Source of the DNA: Oasisia sp. SBJ-2009 | Taxonomy: Eukaryota; Annelida; Polychaeta; Sabellida; Siboglinidae | Length of the DNA: 64,000 nucleotides | Reading direction: 5' to 3' | Assembly: GCA_964017155.1 (NCBI GenBank) | Contig: OZ024854.1 | Location: forward strand, 51,246,596-51,310,595 | Shown: positions 32,798 to 44,340 of the stretch, in pieces | Numbering within the stretch: position 1 is the first letter of the stretch | Layout of the letters: each line of letters begins with the position of its first letter | Program-made: the position numbers and the translations under genes | The notes under the pieces: generated by a model | What the model was told of the DNA's origin: nothing | Seen by the model: only the letters and a program-made list of their open reading frames with translations | Database searches by the model: none

Positions 32798-33490
32798 CAT
32801 GCTGTTTTTATGTCCCATGCTTTGTCGTGCTGCACAACAGGTTGGAACGTGGATCCATTTAGTAAAGTACATGCCCTAAGATGAAAGAAACCATTGTTGT
32901 CATCAAAAATGTACAAATATTGTTCATGCACACAGTTGCTGTCAAGACAAGGCATGTTGGCCATAGTAATTTCCAAATTCATTTTATGAACTTTTGAAAT
33001 TTCAGTTACTAATAACAACCATACCAATCCTGCCTCTATTTGCCGAGTCACAGTAAGTTAAAATACTGGTTTTGAAACGTGCTGCATTTAGATCATGTTT
33101 TATGTCATATCCACAAATCATACCAAAGTCTTCCAGACAACTAATATTTTCATTACTTCCAAGAACAATATATTAATTTCTGTTCATTTGAGCATCGACT
33201 CTCTGAAACATCAGAACAGATTCAAAACATTTCTCAAAAATAATCTCTGCATTCCTCCTATCAGAATTAGTCAGTTTGTGATTAAAACCAGACAGACACT
33301 TTCCTAATTAATCATGGTCAATCAAATAACACCTATTTGAAATCTGGCTTAACATTTATAGATTTTGTGTAAGAATACTAGTAGCATTTTCGGCAATGTA
33401 AATCTGACTTGGTGCTGTTTTCCCAGTCATTCTAGCCCGGTCAATTTTATCTTTTATACTTTGGGACATTATTTATTACAAATATGTGTA
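32790..33490 (-). pseudogene. MULE transposase fragment of copy 2
   Basis: Minus-strand frames align with the plus copy through DRARMTGKTAPSQIYIAEN, GYDIKHDLNAARFKTSIL (first catalytic Asp), NRGRIGM, NNGFFHLRACTL and QHDKAWDIKTAC (second Asp). Frameshifts separate these blocks. It ends at the heptamer repeat. At the position of the first nonsense codon in the plus copy, this copy has a Gln codon. Confidence 0.85.
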
Positions 33491-33589
33491 CAGAAATTAG
33501 GCTGCAGTTGTATATATGGTGCATATGACACCTATGTCTTAGTATGATGAAATTATGTATTAAGCATTATACAAATTTGATCGATAACA

Positions 33590-34470
33590 GAATTTGAGAG
33601 CCACCGTTCACCAAAGAGGTATGTCAGATCTTCAATATTATACCGGACATCTGCTATTGAGACTTTTCATTATGGTCCAGAACAATGCGTAAATATGTGT
33701 AAATGATTTTGATCAAGCTGCAAAACAGCATGTATTGTTAAGTAACATTGCTGTCCTTCCCAGGCAATTTCTTTCTTAACTTGATCTTGAACTACGTTCC
33801 CAGCATGGAATTTTTAAAAAAGTTTAATAGTCGGTAGTGAAAAAGATCCATAATCGAGTATAATTTCTGCTCCTTGATTAATACGAACATTCTGTAAAAT
33901 GTCATCTATCCGACAGATGGGTGGCATGCAGTGATAGTTATTAGGATCAGTGGAAGTAATTGGAACATTAGGAAATATTTAATATCAACTTTATTAGATC
34001 GAACTACCACTGGAAATATGGACTGGAATTATTCATACCTAGTTAATTCATATCCAGATTTAGCTTGGTTACTTCCACCTGGCGTATCTGTACCCCCGCC
34101 TATACTTGTTAGATTACCTAAACTATTTGACATACTCATTACTGTAGCACCACCTGTCAAACCATCTACACTACCTACATCTGCAGCATCTTTACCTGTC
34201 ATACTACCAGACCTACTTCAACTGAGAGGACTTTCAACTCCAACTACCAGCATGGTGCCTGCCTTGTCAGACGAGTCATCATCACCAGTTGTCTTGGCAC
34301 CTCTGCACAAGTCACGATGCTTAGTCAGAACGAGCTCCAACAACAAGTCCCCCGACGAGCAGACTATAGTGCAGAAGGGACAGTGCACAGCACGAGGGTG
34401 CGGCACTGGTCTCTGACATGGCGTTTCATGTGGGATTCTCGTCTGACAATCATGGCCGGTCAAGTGGTGC
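33590..34470 (-). pseudogene. C2H2 finger and N-terminal part of the Ulp1-like protein, copy 2
   Basis: After an acceptor (GTTTCAG) the frame reads HHLTGHDC...CPFCTIVC and LTKHRDLCRGA, the C2H2 finger of the plus copy. Further on, broken frames give ITSTDPNNYHCMPPIC, LDYGSFS, GNVVQDQVKKEIAWEGQQ and LFGERWLSNS. The frame is uninterrupted where the plus copy has a one-base shift, so that shift is private to the plus copy. Confidence 0.8.
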
Positions 34471-34885
34471 TGAAACACAACAATACGTAAATATGTAATA
34501 TATTTGCACACTGTAATGTGACTGTATAGACGTCTGTATAGGATCAACTGAAAACACTTATTGTACATTCTGGGGAACACCAACTGAAAACAGTTTGTGT
34601 GCATACTGAGTAACACCAATTGAAAAATATATTTACATACTGGAATAAAATTGAGAAAATACCACATTAATATATTTTGTGTTCCAACACAAAATGGTTG
34701 ATCAATATAAATATAGAGGGATCAATCTTCAGTGTCATCCAGTTAAATATGCCTTAGCAGACATCTATCCATAATGAAATTCTGTGTTTCATGAACATTT
34801 CCTAAAAGTTGTTGAAGTTACACAGAAAGGCATAGTGTTATGTTAATTTTAGTTCTACAATAAAAAAAAAATTATTGACACTTAC

Positions 34886-36888
34886 ATGAGCTGGCCTTGT
34901 CTGTCAGTTGACAGCATCTGTTGGATGCGGCTGGCTGTCATCTCGTGTAGAAGGGTGTTGCCTTCCAGCGAAGGGTGTAGACCATCAACACTGAAGTATC
35001 TGGGCTGGGAGAGGATGCAGTCCCAATCCCAGAAGCACACGCCATGGATCTGGGCAGTCACCTGTTGCAGCCGTCCATTCCAAAGAAGGCCAGTCTCATA
35101 CAGGTCGTCACTGAGCAAAAGAAGGAAACTGAGTAAACAATGAATGTTACTATTTCATTTTGTTTGTAATACAAATAAATAAATAATGATTTTAAATAAG
35201 TATAAATATTTTAAATAATATAATAAATATCAACAATTAATGTATAATTATACTACTTAGACAACAGTAAAGAATTCAATCTGACTCCAATCGAATACAT
35301 TAATAATAATAACAGGTTTAATAACAGGTTAACTTCTCTTCTGCCTATATCCTTGGAAACATTAATACAGATTGGATGGATGGATGTTCTTGACATTCAA
35401 GCTTTACGCACGTTATACCAATCACTTGTTGAACCATATATGTCTTATTGCTGTGAAATATGTGGAAATACGTATCCGTCTAGACTAAGAAAACTCTCTC
35501 TGCTACAGAAAAAAGCTATACGAATAATATATAGTTGTGATTACCATGGTCATACATCTGTATTTTTTCACTGCTCAAAAATTCTTAAACTTCAAGATTT
35601 AATTACTCATAGGACAATGGTTATGCTTTATAAAGCAAACAACCACTATTTAGAAGGTTGTGTACAAGCGTTCTTTGAACCAACTGTAACTGTAAACAAG
35701 CATGATACCAGACAATCTAAACTATTTTATGTTAAAAAAGCGAAAACCACCCATAGACTACTGTCAATTACTGTCAGAGGTATACACATATGGAACGGTC
35801 TTGCAACTAATATAACACAGTTACAAAGTTTAAATACAACAATTTAAAAAAAGTTTAAAGTCGACGTTACTTTCTTCATATTTATGATTTATAATTCATA
35901 TGACTTCTGCTATGTCCCTTTAACAACAGCACCGATATTATATTGTATTGTCGTTACCATTATGTATTGTATTATTTTCCATACTATGTTGTATATTCCT
36001 GTGTTGGAAACATACTATGTTGTATATTCCTTCGTTCGTCCGTTCGTTCGTTCTTTCTTTCATTCATTCAGATTAGTGCATTTTTTCAATACGAATACTA
36101 CATAACTATACATAGGGGGATGGTGGTACTCACTCATCATAACGGGGGTACTGCAGACACCACAAGAGGCACTCCTGGGTACATCTCTTGTGTGTCTGCA
36201 ATCAGTCTCCGGTGCTGACTAAGAGTCTTGTCAAGCTGTCGGATGTCGTCGCAGATGGACTGCAGGTTGTTCGTCCCGACATGCAGCAGTACGGCGTCAA
36301 CACCCAGAGGGTCTGTCTCAGCAAGTACTGAAAGCATGTGTTAAGTTGGCTATTTATAATAATGAATTTCTGTAAACAGAGAGGTGTAGGCCAGGTTATA
36401 GGTGTGAGGTGTGACACACTGAGGGAAGACATATTACCAAGTAACATTAAAAATGCACAAGGAATTGTTTGCATTGTGCTATATATAAGGTGGAAATTTA
36501 GCAGCCAACTGACAACATGTTGTATGAAAATCGTATAATAATAAATAAATAGATAATAAAAACGCAAGCAAGAAATAAGCATGGCAACATAAAATAGTGC
36601 ATCTAATGGTTAAAGTGTCTTACGGCATATGGGTAAACTGTTTTTAAACCAAGTTCTGGTTTTAATACCCCTAAGACGTTTGCCAGAGGGAAGAAGTTCA
36701 AAGAGGTGGTTTCCTGGCTGGGTGCATGCATTGCATCTTGCACAATTTGAGCAGAACAAAATCTTACCATTGCGAATGTCATTGACACGACCGCCACATT
36801 TGCAGGGTAGATCAAAGTCAACTGCACCAACCTTCTGTGGCAGGTATTTAAAAATGGATTCTGTGAAGACTGCCACACAGTATGCCAT
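34886..36888 (-). pseudogene. SGNH hydrolase exons 1-3, copy 2
   Basis: Exon 1 opens MAYCVAVFTESIFKYLPQ (block I with the Ser nucleophile). Exon 2 holds DAVLLHVGTNNLQS (block III). Exon 3 holds VDGLHPSLEGN (block V Asp-x-x-His). A 2-nt loss near the end of exon 2 shifts the frame. The intron between exons 2 and 3 carries a LINE insertion. Confidence 0.8.
35374..36068 (+). mobile_element. 5'-truncated LINE inserted in copy 2 of the composite transposon
   Basis: The frame to 35847 is the RT C-terminal region (SLVEPYMSYCCEICGNTYPS, KKAIRIIYSCDYHGHTS, GIHIWNGL), related to 4-456. The 3' end is a tetranucleotide tail (TTCG)n(TTCA)n. The 6-bp duplication CAGATT flanks it at 35368-35373 and 36069-36074. 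The empty site is seen in the intron of the plus copy near 52510-52520. Confidence 0.8.
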
Positions 36889-36954
36889 ATTGACGATCTG
36901 CAAGTAGTATAATTTATATGCATTATAATAGTTGTCTATTTCTACAGCATGAGT

Positions 36955-37460
36955 TATCAAAATTGTGGGTCACAGGTTTACCAGTTCGCATGTTGCAACA
37001 TTTATCAGGATGGAATTTCAATGGTGATGTTTCTGACCCGACTATTTTTTTCGCTGAGGTGAGATCATGCTGTAGGTTGTTGCAGGTCTCTACACTATAA
37101 ATAGGGTTAAAAAGTTTCACATCATCCGCAAATAAGAAACATGAGAGTTTTAATAACGTCAGGTAAATCATTTATGAAGATAACAACAAGAGGGCCGATC
37201 ACGGATCCTTGTGGTATTCCACTGGTCACCTCCTGTCAGTTAGAAAATATGTTGTTAATCCGTACTCTTTATTTTCTATGTGCAAGTAGATCTATGATCC
37301 AGTTAATTATGTTGCCCTTTATTCCATAGGCATAGGCCATAGCATAGCTCTGGATTTTCTTTATAAGTTTAGCATGTGATGTGGGACTTTGACTTTGTCA
37401 AATGCTTTCATAAAATAGGATGAATGCCATCACTGGCATCAGGTCCAGGTGATTTAAATG
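36955..37460 (-). pseudogene. LINE reverse transcriptase fragment, same family as 44341-48405
   Basis: Minus-strand broken frames run from SPGPDASDGIHP through SGIPQGSVIGPL and INDLPDVI to FADDVKLFNPIY and LKFHPDKCCNMRTG. They match the ORF2 at 45366-48365 closely. Several frameshifts and stops are present. Confidence 0.75.
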
Positions 37461-37534
37461 TTTGTAGTCTTTTTTAGTTTTGATGTGTACATTAGTCATT
37501 ACAATATTGAATTAAAATATTTCTTCCCTGGCCT

Positions 37535-37580
37535 GGCGTGGCCTGGCGTGGCCTGGCGTGGCCTGGCCTGGCCTGTCAGG
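37535..37580. repeat. (GGCCTGGCGT)n minisatellite
   Basis: Four to five units of 10 bp, degenerating to GGCCT repeats. Confidence 0.9.
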
Positions 37581-38244
37581 GTTAGTTTAATCAGCTGTCA
37601 GCCAGCTGTCAGTGTAAGAAGGGCCGGCCGTAAGGCGTAAGAAGTCAATTCTCAAACTCAGAAATTGATGATGGATGGAATTAATTGATGATGGATGGAA
37701 TTAATTGAAGCGGGCGGGCGGGTGAATTAATTAATTAAGTGATTGATTAAGTAATCAGTAGCTCACCTCGTTCACGTAATCTTTGTTAACGTATCCGAAT
37801 TCGTAAATATCTGAAACTGATCGAGTCACACGGGCTGTGCCTGTGAGTGAAATTGTTTGGACACACACACATGATGACTCCGCAGTGAAAGAGAAATTTA
37901 AATTTCGCTTAACGAGATAACGCGTTAATGAATTTACATTGGAAGATGAAATATATTGTCGCTGAAAGGTAAAATATTAAGCATTTCAAGGTGCAAAGAT
38001 ATGTATTATTTGGGCGCGGTAATTACTTTGACGACGAAACACATTTACACGCTTGCCCCTGGTGACTTCCGGCCGGCCCCAAAGCGTCGCTAGCAACCCT
38101 TGGCCTGGGAGATTCGACTTTTTCAAATCGAATTTTGTAGCAAAATGAAAAAGGGTTTGTTTAAAAATTACCGAAAAATCAGTGGACACGGGCAATCTGA
38201 TTTACGAGTTCGTCATGAAAGCGCAAGTCTTAATTTATCGCAGA

Positions 38245-38332
38245 TTTCGGCTGCGGAACTACGCCGAGAAGACAGTTGTTGAGGGGGCCTAAAAGTGCTG
38301 CCACCTCACGGAGTCTGGGTAACCGAGGCTAC
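38245..38332. mobile_element. GTAG-type MITE, copy 2 (5'-truncated)
   Basis: It contains CTGCGGAACTACGCCGAGAA then GTGCTGCCACCTCACGGAG and ends GGTAACCGAGGCTAC, as in copies 1 and 3. The first 20-25 bp of the family are missing. Confidence 0.7.
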
Positions 38333-39260
38333 ACTGTGACTTGTCATTACAGAATTCTGCGCCGGTTTGAAGGTGCACACATTAAGACAGTGTAACGCGA
38401 TTATTCACGCATGAATGCATCATTTATAGAGTATAAGCACGGAAAGCATTTATAATACTGTACTCTACATAAACTGCTAGACCATATAGCCATAGGCTAT
38501 ATTTATATAACTGAATTAATTGCATATTTATTATACAATTACATCCTGTATATTGATAATTATTTTATCTTTTTTTTTAATTTTACATTTACCTAACTTA
38601 TCACTTTATTTATTTTTATCTATTAATTTTTTAACATATTTAAAGTTTTATACGCTACTTAGATGTGCTAATATATGTACCAATTGTATATGGGTTTTAC
38701 CTGAAATAAATGTATTCGTATTCGTAAAACTATAGCTCTAGACGACTCGGTCTGCCCGACAGCTATAGATGTAAATGTTAAAATTCAGCCCACAAATTCC
38801 ATGTAAGCCGCCCTAGCGACCTAGCCTTTGGAACACAAAAAAGATTACTGTTTGTGTTTTGACACTAACAGCAAGCAAACCAAGTTGAAACTTGTTTTGA
38901 ATTTCACGCAACTTAAATATCGTCTTTGGCGTCTTGACTTTACTGCACAAATTTAATGGACCTTTAGGAACTCGCTTCAGTTTATACAGGAACCATGGCT
39001 ATATTTTGTTTACTTCGGCTTTGCGAATTTGTACTCAAAATCGTATTTAGTGAGGGGCCTACTCCGCTGGAATTCTTCTTCTTCTTCTTCCGAGTACCGC
39101 CTAGCTTCAACATGCTGAAGATACAGGCGGGCGAACAGGAAAAATCAGAAATATATATATATATGTATATATATTTTTTTCGTTTTGGGTGCATTGCAGT
39201 GTATCAGAGCCGTAATTTGTGCATGTAAAAGTAATGCGTGCAAAAAAAAACTAGTTATAT

Positions 39261-42057
39261 CTAAAAGGTGGAATAATGGAAAGTCTGGATATTGCTCTTA
39301 AAAGAATCAAGGCTGTTTTTATTTACAATATGTTGAGGGAGGGAGTTCCAAAGTCGAATAGTATTTGGGAAAAAAGAATACAAGTGGTAGTTACATCTGG
39401 AGTGAGGGATAACGTAAGACAAGGAATGTTGCTTTCTAGTGATTGTGTTTGAAGGAATTAGATATTTATTTGCAGGTATGCCCACTAGGTCATTTGATAT
39501 TTTATATAACATGCATAGTTTTGCATCTTTTCTACGGTCTGCTAGGGATCTCCAGCCTAATGACTGGAGCATATTGGTGACACTTGACGTATTATGGTGG
39601 CGATGTAAAACATATCGAGCTGCTCGGCGTTGTATCATTTCAAGTTTATTTATTTGTGTAGCGGTGTAAGGGTCCCAGACAGTACAGCTATTTTCCAGGA
39701 TAGGTCTAACAAAGGTGAAATAAGCAAGAGTTTTTATTTGGATTGATGATACTTTTAGATTTCTGCGGAGGAAGCCTAATGATCTATTTGCTTTTGAAGA
39801 GATGCTATTTATGTGGGCATTCCACCGAAGGTCAGATGTTACGGTTAGGCCAAGATATTTAGCTTGTGAAACAGTTTGAAGTGGTTGTCCGTGGAGAATG
39901 TACTGGGTTTTAGTGATAGTTTTATTTCTTGTAACAGGGATGACATGGCACTTTTCAAGGTTGAAACTCATTTTCCATTTTTTTGTCCATTTGTCGAGTG
40001 TGTTAAGGTCTTCCTGGAGTGCAGCTGTGTTTATCTTAGGCTTAAGAGCTATATACATTATGGTGTCATCAGCAAAGAGTCTAACTGTAGAAGTAATATT
40101 GTCTGGAATGTCGTTAATGTAAAAAAGGAATAGGCAGGGACCAAGTACAGAACCTTGAGGGACTCCTGATGTTACAACTTACAAGGACTTCAGAAGAAGC
40201 CTCGCCCTCTATTAGTACTCTTTGTGATCGATCGGTTAAAAATGCTTTAACCCAGGAATTTGTGTTGCCTTGGATGCCATAGTGATGGAGTTTGTCAATT
40301 AGTTTGGTATGGCTGACCTTATCAAATGCTTTAGAAAAGTCCATCACTATGACATCCGTTTGTGCGCCAGATTGCATATTTGTGACTAGGTCGTTTGTGA
40401 ACTGGATGAGTTGTGTCTCACATGACACACGAGATCGAAAGCCATGTTGAAGGTCGTAAAGGATGTTGTGTGACTGTGCATGTTTCATTATATTACTAAC
40501 TAAGATATGTTCCATTAATTTAGATGCTATACATGTCAAGGAGATGGGTATGTAATTGGAAGCGAGGTATTTTTGGCCATGTTTGAAGATAGGTGAGACA
40601 TTTGCTTTTAACCAGTCTTTGGGGACTTCTTCTGTTTCATATGATTTCCGAAAGATTAAGGTAAGTGATGGCGTAATTTCAACAGCTAACTCTTTTAGAA
40701 TTCTTGGGTGGATGTTGTCTGGTCCTTGGGCTTTATAGGGTTTAAGATTTTGCAGGAGCTTTAGTACACCAGTTTCTGTAATTTCTATGTCTGGCATTTC
40801 TGGTAGAGTTGAATTGTATAGATTGGTTTCTTGAGGAGATTGGTCATCTGTAAAGACTGACTGGAACTGTTGATTTAGTATCTCTGCTTTGGCTGTGGGG
40901 TTTGAATGTAGGATTCCATTTTGTCTGAGTGGTGATACCCCTGTGTGGTCTGTACGACAGTGTTTCATGTATGTCCAAAATTTCTTAGCATAACTTGGTT
41001 TTTGAGTACCATCATCAGTAGAGGTGACAATCTCATTTACATAGTTCCAGTAGGCAGATATTAGTTGTTGCTGTATAGTTCGTTTTAGGTATTTGTATTT
41101 TGGAGTGTGCTTGTGATTTTTATACATTCTGTCCCTTTTCCTCATAAGTTTCTTTAATGTTTGTGTGATCCAAGGGTATCCATCCCTACGTTTAGTCATT
41201 CTGGATGGTATGTACATTTCAGCTCCTTTGACAATGGTATCCCGAAATGTACACCATAATGTATTTGCACTGTTTTGTTCATAGCAATTTTGAAGAGTTT
41301 TGTTTACTTCTCTCATTTGTTGTCTGAAATTTTCCCAGTCCGCCTTATTGAAAAGGGGAATCTTTCTCGGTTTCTGTTTCATTGGGTTTATGTCTAGTTC
41401 TGTGTAGCAACAGTCATGGTCTGAAATTCCTGGTAGTACCTCTGTTCGGTTTATGTTAGTAGGATTGTTTGTTATCATTAGGTCCAGGGTGTTATCTCCT
41501 CTTGTTGGTTTATGTATAATTTGTATAAGGCCAAAGTCATCAAGAATGTTTCGGAATTTTTCATGTAGCGATACATTTTGGCAGTTTGATTTTAACAGTT
41601 CGTTATGCCAATCCCATCCTGGGAAGTTGAAATCTCCTCCAATGAATATGTGTTGGTTTTGTTTTACTCTGTTTAATGATATTTCGAACTGTTCTAAGCT
41701 GTTTTCGTCATTTACATTAGGTCTATAGTAGGCACATATATGAAGCAGTTTACAACCAGCTAAGCAGATCTTTATCCAAATAATTTCACAGTCTGTCTCT
41801 AGTTCAAATTCTTCTTCACTAATCAGGTCAGAACTCACTGCAACAAATACCCCTCCTCCTCTCTGGTGTTCATTTCTGTCATTTCTATAAACATTAAATT
41901 TGTCAGGGAAATATTCAGTGTCTGATATGCTGTTACTAAGCCAGGATTCTGTGCCAATAATGATGTCTGGTTTTGTACTATCAATGAGTGATAAAAATTC
42001 GGCTTTCTTGTTTTTTAGTGATTGACAGTTTAGGTTGATGATTCTCAGTGGTTTTTT
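39261..42057 (-). pseudogene. LINE ORF2: APE endonuclease and reverse transcriptase (one frameshift)
   Basis: The frame opens immediately after the slippery site and has no early ATG. Endonuclease motifs are NLNCQSL (Asn), GTESWL (Glu), YYRPN, GGDFNFPGWDW and ISDHDCCY. RT motifs are AQGPDNIHPRIL, VMDFSKAFDKV (motif A), then SGVPQGSVLGPCLF and FADDTIMYIAL (motif C). The switch of frame near 40175 lies inside the region before SGVPQGSV. The C-terminal part is intact to the TAG near 39261 (LWNSLPQHIVNKNSLDSFKS). One indel is the only clear lesion, so the copy is young. Confidence 0.85.
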
Positions 42058-42677
42058 GTTTTGGAAATATGGGTGTAACTGTGCTGTTTTCTCTGACTGG
42101 AAGGTGAAGATGTATGAAGTGGGGGTTCTAACCCAGCTGGTGTTGACGGAAGTTGAATGGAATTGTCATTTGAATTTGAGATGTGCTGATATATGTTTTC
42201 AGAATGTTCAATGTCGTCGTAATTAAAAAGGGTACTACTGAAATTTGGCATACCGCATTTTAGACAGTTCCATGATGTATTTGAGTTTTGCATTGTGTCA
42301 TATATTGTGTCTCTAATGCTTTCACACTGTGTGTGGAACCAGGTGTTACAAGTATCACAACAAATTGCTTTGTGTTTCCATGTTACAGCTTTTTGGCAGA
42401 CACCACAAGGGTATTTGGGCGCCCTAGGGCCAGGATTTAGTGCAATGTAATTTGCCAGAACAAGAAGATACAACATGAAGTATTGTGGGAATTTTTTGGG
42501 GTTTGCTCTGGATGTCCTTGGTTTATGATGCAAGTTGATGGATAATGCTTTGATGAGAGAGATTTCTGGTACTGATCTATTTATCAAGCTTTCATGTGGG
42601 GTTTTACAATGGTTATTTGTACTGTTTTTAATCTCTGCAAAAGCAATCACGAGAAAAACAACACTTAGGTAAAACAT
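42045..42677 (-). CDS. LINE ORF1: NPGP motif and PHD finger
   Basis: The 210-residue frame starts at ATG 42677-42675. A hydrophobic stretch ([19 protein letters not shown], residues about 65-83) ends in NPGP, as in 2A ribosome-skipping peptides of invertebrate LINEs. The usual DxE before NPGP is degenerate here. A PHD-type zinc finger follows: CGVC...[13 protein letters not shown]...CLKC (residues about 90-140). The tail is Ser/Pro/His-rich. The frame stops at TGA 42047-42045, just after the slippery heptamer A AAA AAC (42057-42051). ORF1 PHD fingers of this type occur in CR1-like elements; the target bound is not known. Confidence 0.8.
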   Translation of the reverse strand: MFYLSVVFLVIAFAEIKNSTNNHCKTPHESLINRSVPEISLIKALSINLHHKPRTSRANPKKFPQYFMLYLLVLANYIALNPGPRAPKYPCGVCQKAVTWKHKAICCDTCNTWFHTQCESIRDTIYDTMQNSNTSWNCLKCGMPNFSSTLFNYDDIEHSENIYQHISNSNDNSIQLPSTPAGLEPPLHTSSPSSQRKQHSYTHISKTKNH

Positions 42678-42699
42678 CCTGTAAAATGTATGTATTGTT

Positions 42700-43500
42700 C
42701 CTGATTGTCAAGAAGTGCAACAGCATGGATGGTACTGCTATGTGCTAAGAACAGGAACAAAAGGAATATAGTATAGAAGAAGTACTGGAAATGGAAATGT
42801 AGGGTCTTCGTCCCAGGGCCTACAGGCTACACTAGCCTACACTGGGCACACAAAGAGCAGCACCGTTTATGAGGCCATGTTAGGCAGACCCAAGCCAGGA
42901 AATGTTTTTGTTTTAAAATGTAGAGTTATACTAAATTTAGTTTAACTTTTATGTCTATGTACCAGTCTCAATGACATTTAACAGGTCGCAGTACCTTGGT
43001 TACGATTTGTTTACTGGGCGATAATAGAAGTAAACTAGAATACGTTTAAAATTTAGAAACAATTAGTGTATATTTTTATTATTTTTTGTTAATCAGGGGA
43101 CACCAACTAACAATTCTTACTAATTACCTTACCGTAGTGTAAATCAGGTTAAAAACAAGTAAAATAATAAGATTAGTTAAGGATCGTTTAAAATTTTCCT
43201 GTTCGCGCCACCACCATCGTTTTCGTTCACATACATTGCTATACAATTCGATCTTTTATTTTATTCTGTATAAACACATTCAGTATGTGGTGAAACGATT
43301 TACTGGTGTATAACGAAATACTGCAAATGAAACATTTGTCATTAGATCTATAACAGTAACAAATAAATTCCTTGTATTTATGTTTATTTAAAATAACGGA
43401 CGTACAAGTACACATCGATGGACATTAAAAGTGTGGACCGCATACATGAAGGAAAATCGCGTTACATCCGGGAACCCCGCAACTGCTGAAACCTCCTTCC
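42700..43500. other. No gene seen (LINE 5' flank)
   Basis: AT-rich sequence. The left part may be the 5' UTR of the minus-strand LINE. Confidence 0.4.
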
Positions 43501-43503
43501 GGC

Positions 43504-43610
43504 GTAGCCTCGGTTACCCAGACTCCGTGAGGTGGCAGCACTTTTAAGCCCCCTCAACTACTTCTCGGCGTAGTTCCGCAGCCGACCGACAGTCGGTTAA
43601 GCGAGACTAC
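43504..43610. mobile_element. GTAG-type MITE, copy 3 (107 bp, inverted)
   Basis: The ends are GTAGCCTCGGTTACC and GGTTAAGCGAGACTAC, flanked by the 7-bp duplication TTCCGGC at 43497-43503 and 43611-43617. It is an internally deleted version of copy 1 in the opposite orientation. Confidence 0.8.
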
Positions 43611-44254
43611 TTCCGGCGGGGAGGTAATGCCGATTTACCAAGATTAAGGCAAGGACAAGCGGCAAGAGCATTAAAGTTTCCGAGTTGGTACCTCCTCATA
43701 TATATATAGATAAGCAATGGGCGCGCGCGGTGTGGGGTGGCGCTAATTACCTTCCGGTTCCATTAGTAAATGTACTAAGATAGTTAAACAGGCATCTAAA
43801 TATAATCTAAATCAACAGCTCCCAAATCATAGATCCGTAAATTTATTCTACATAACAACCACCCTAAATTTTCCTAAACAAAATGGCGGACAAGTAAACA
43901 AATAGTTAAAGCGCGCGAAATAAAATCACTCACAAACCAACTCAATATAAATACGTAAATAACAGCTCATAACATATCACTTTAGTTTCGTAAAACCCCA
44001 TCCTCTGTTCTCCCATTCCTGAACTAACAGGCCTTTTTTCGGGTGTATCATTATCACCCCTGTTTGACTTCAAGACACCTCAAGCCCTGAGTTGGCCCAG
44101 GGCTAACATACAATTAATTAAATAACTTTGCATTTCTTACTTAGACGTCCTTTCTATCTGTTTTGTGTTTGCACTAACCCCAGCCCTGCACATATAAAAA
44201 AATAAATAAAGAGGTATTTATATATATACCCCGAGGTATATATATATATAAATT

Positions 44255-44263
44255 AAAAAAAAA

Positions 44264-44302
<39 letters not shown>
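44255..44302. repeat. Poly-A then poly-T tract upstream of LINE ORF1
   Basis: A short A run is followed by about 32 T. The length is probably assembly-sensitive. Confidence 0.9.
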
Positions 44303-44304
<2 letters not shown>

Positions 44305-44340
44305 AATATAATTGTAAATAAGGTGTAGGAATTACCAATA

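Larger units (their letters stand above)
32790..36888 (-). mobile_element. Composite SGNH-C2H2-Ulp1-MULE transposon, copy 2 (deleted)
   Basis: This is the same gene order as the plus-strand copy at 50977-58935, read right to left. SGNH exon 1 is 36888-36768, exon 2 is 36327-36134 and exon 3 is 35110-34886. The C2H2 and protease N-terminal part spans about 34470-33590, and the transposase part about 33490-32790. Splice sites are in the same places, and the lengths are 121, 194 and 225 nt against 121, 200 and 225 nt. Intron sequence is also shared (GCAAACAATTCCTTGTGCAT). A deletion near 33590-33490 removed the protease catalytic core and the transposase zinc finger. The 3' half of the transposase is gone. 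The copy bears a LINE insertion at 35374-36068. Confidence 0.85.
39261..42677 (-). mobile_element. APE-type LINE with PHD-finger ORF1 (CR1/Jockey-like), nearly full length
   Basis: Minus-strand ORF1 (42677-42045) is followed by EN-RT ORF2 (about 42057-39261). The endonuclease starts right after ORF1 in the -1 frame ([15 protein letters not shown]), and the RT runs to the end. One frameshift near 40175 splits the RT. A different LINE family lies at 44341-48405, on the opposite strand. Confidence 0.85.
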
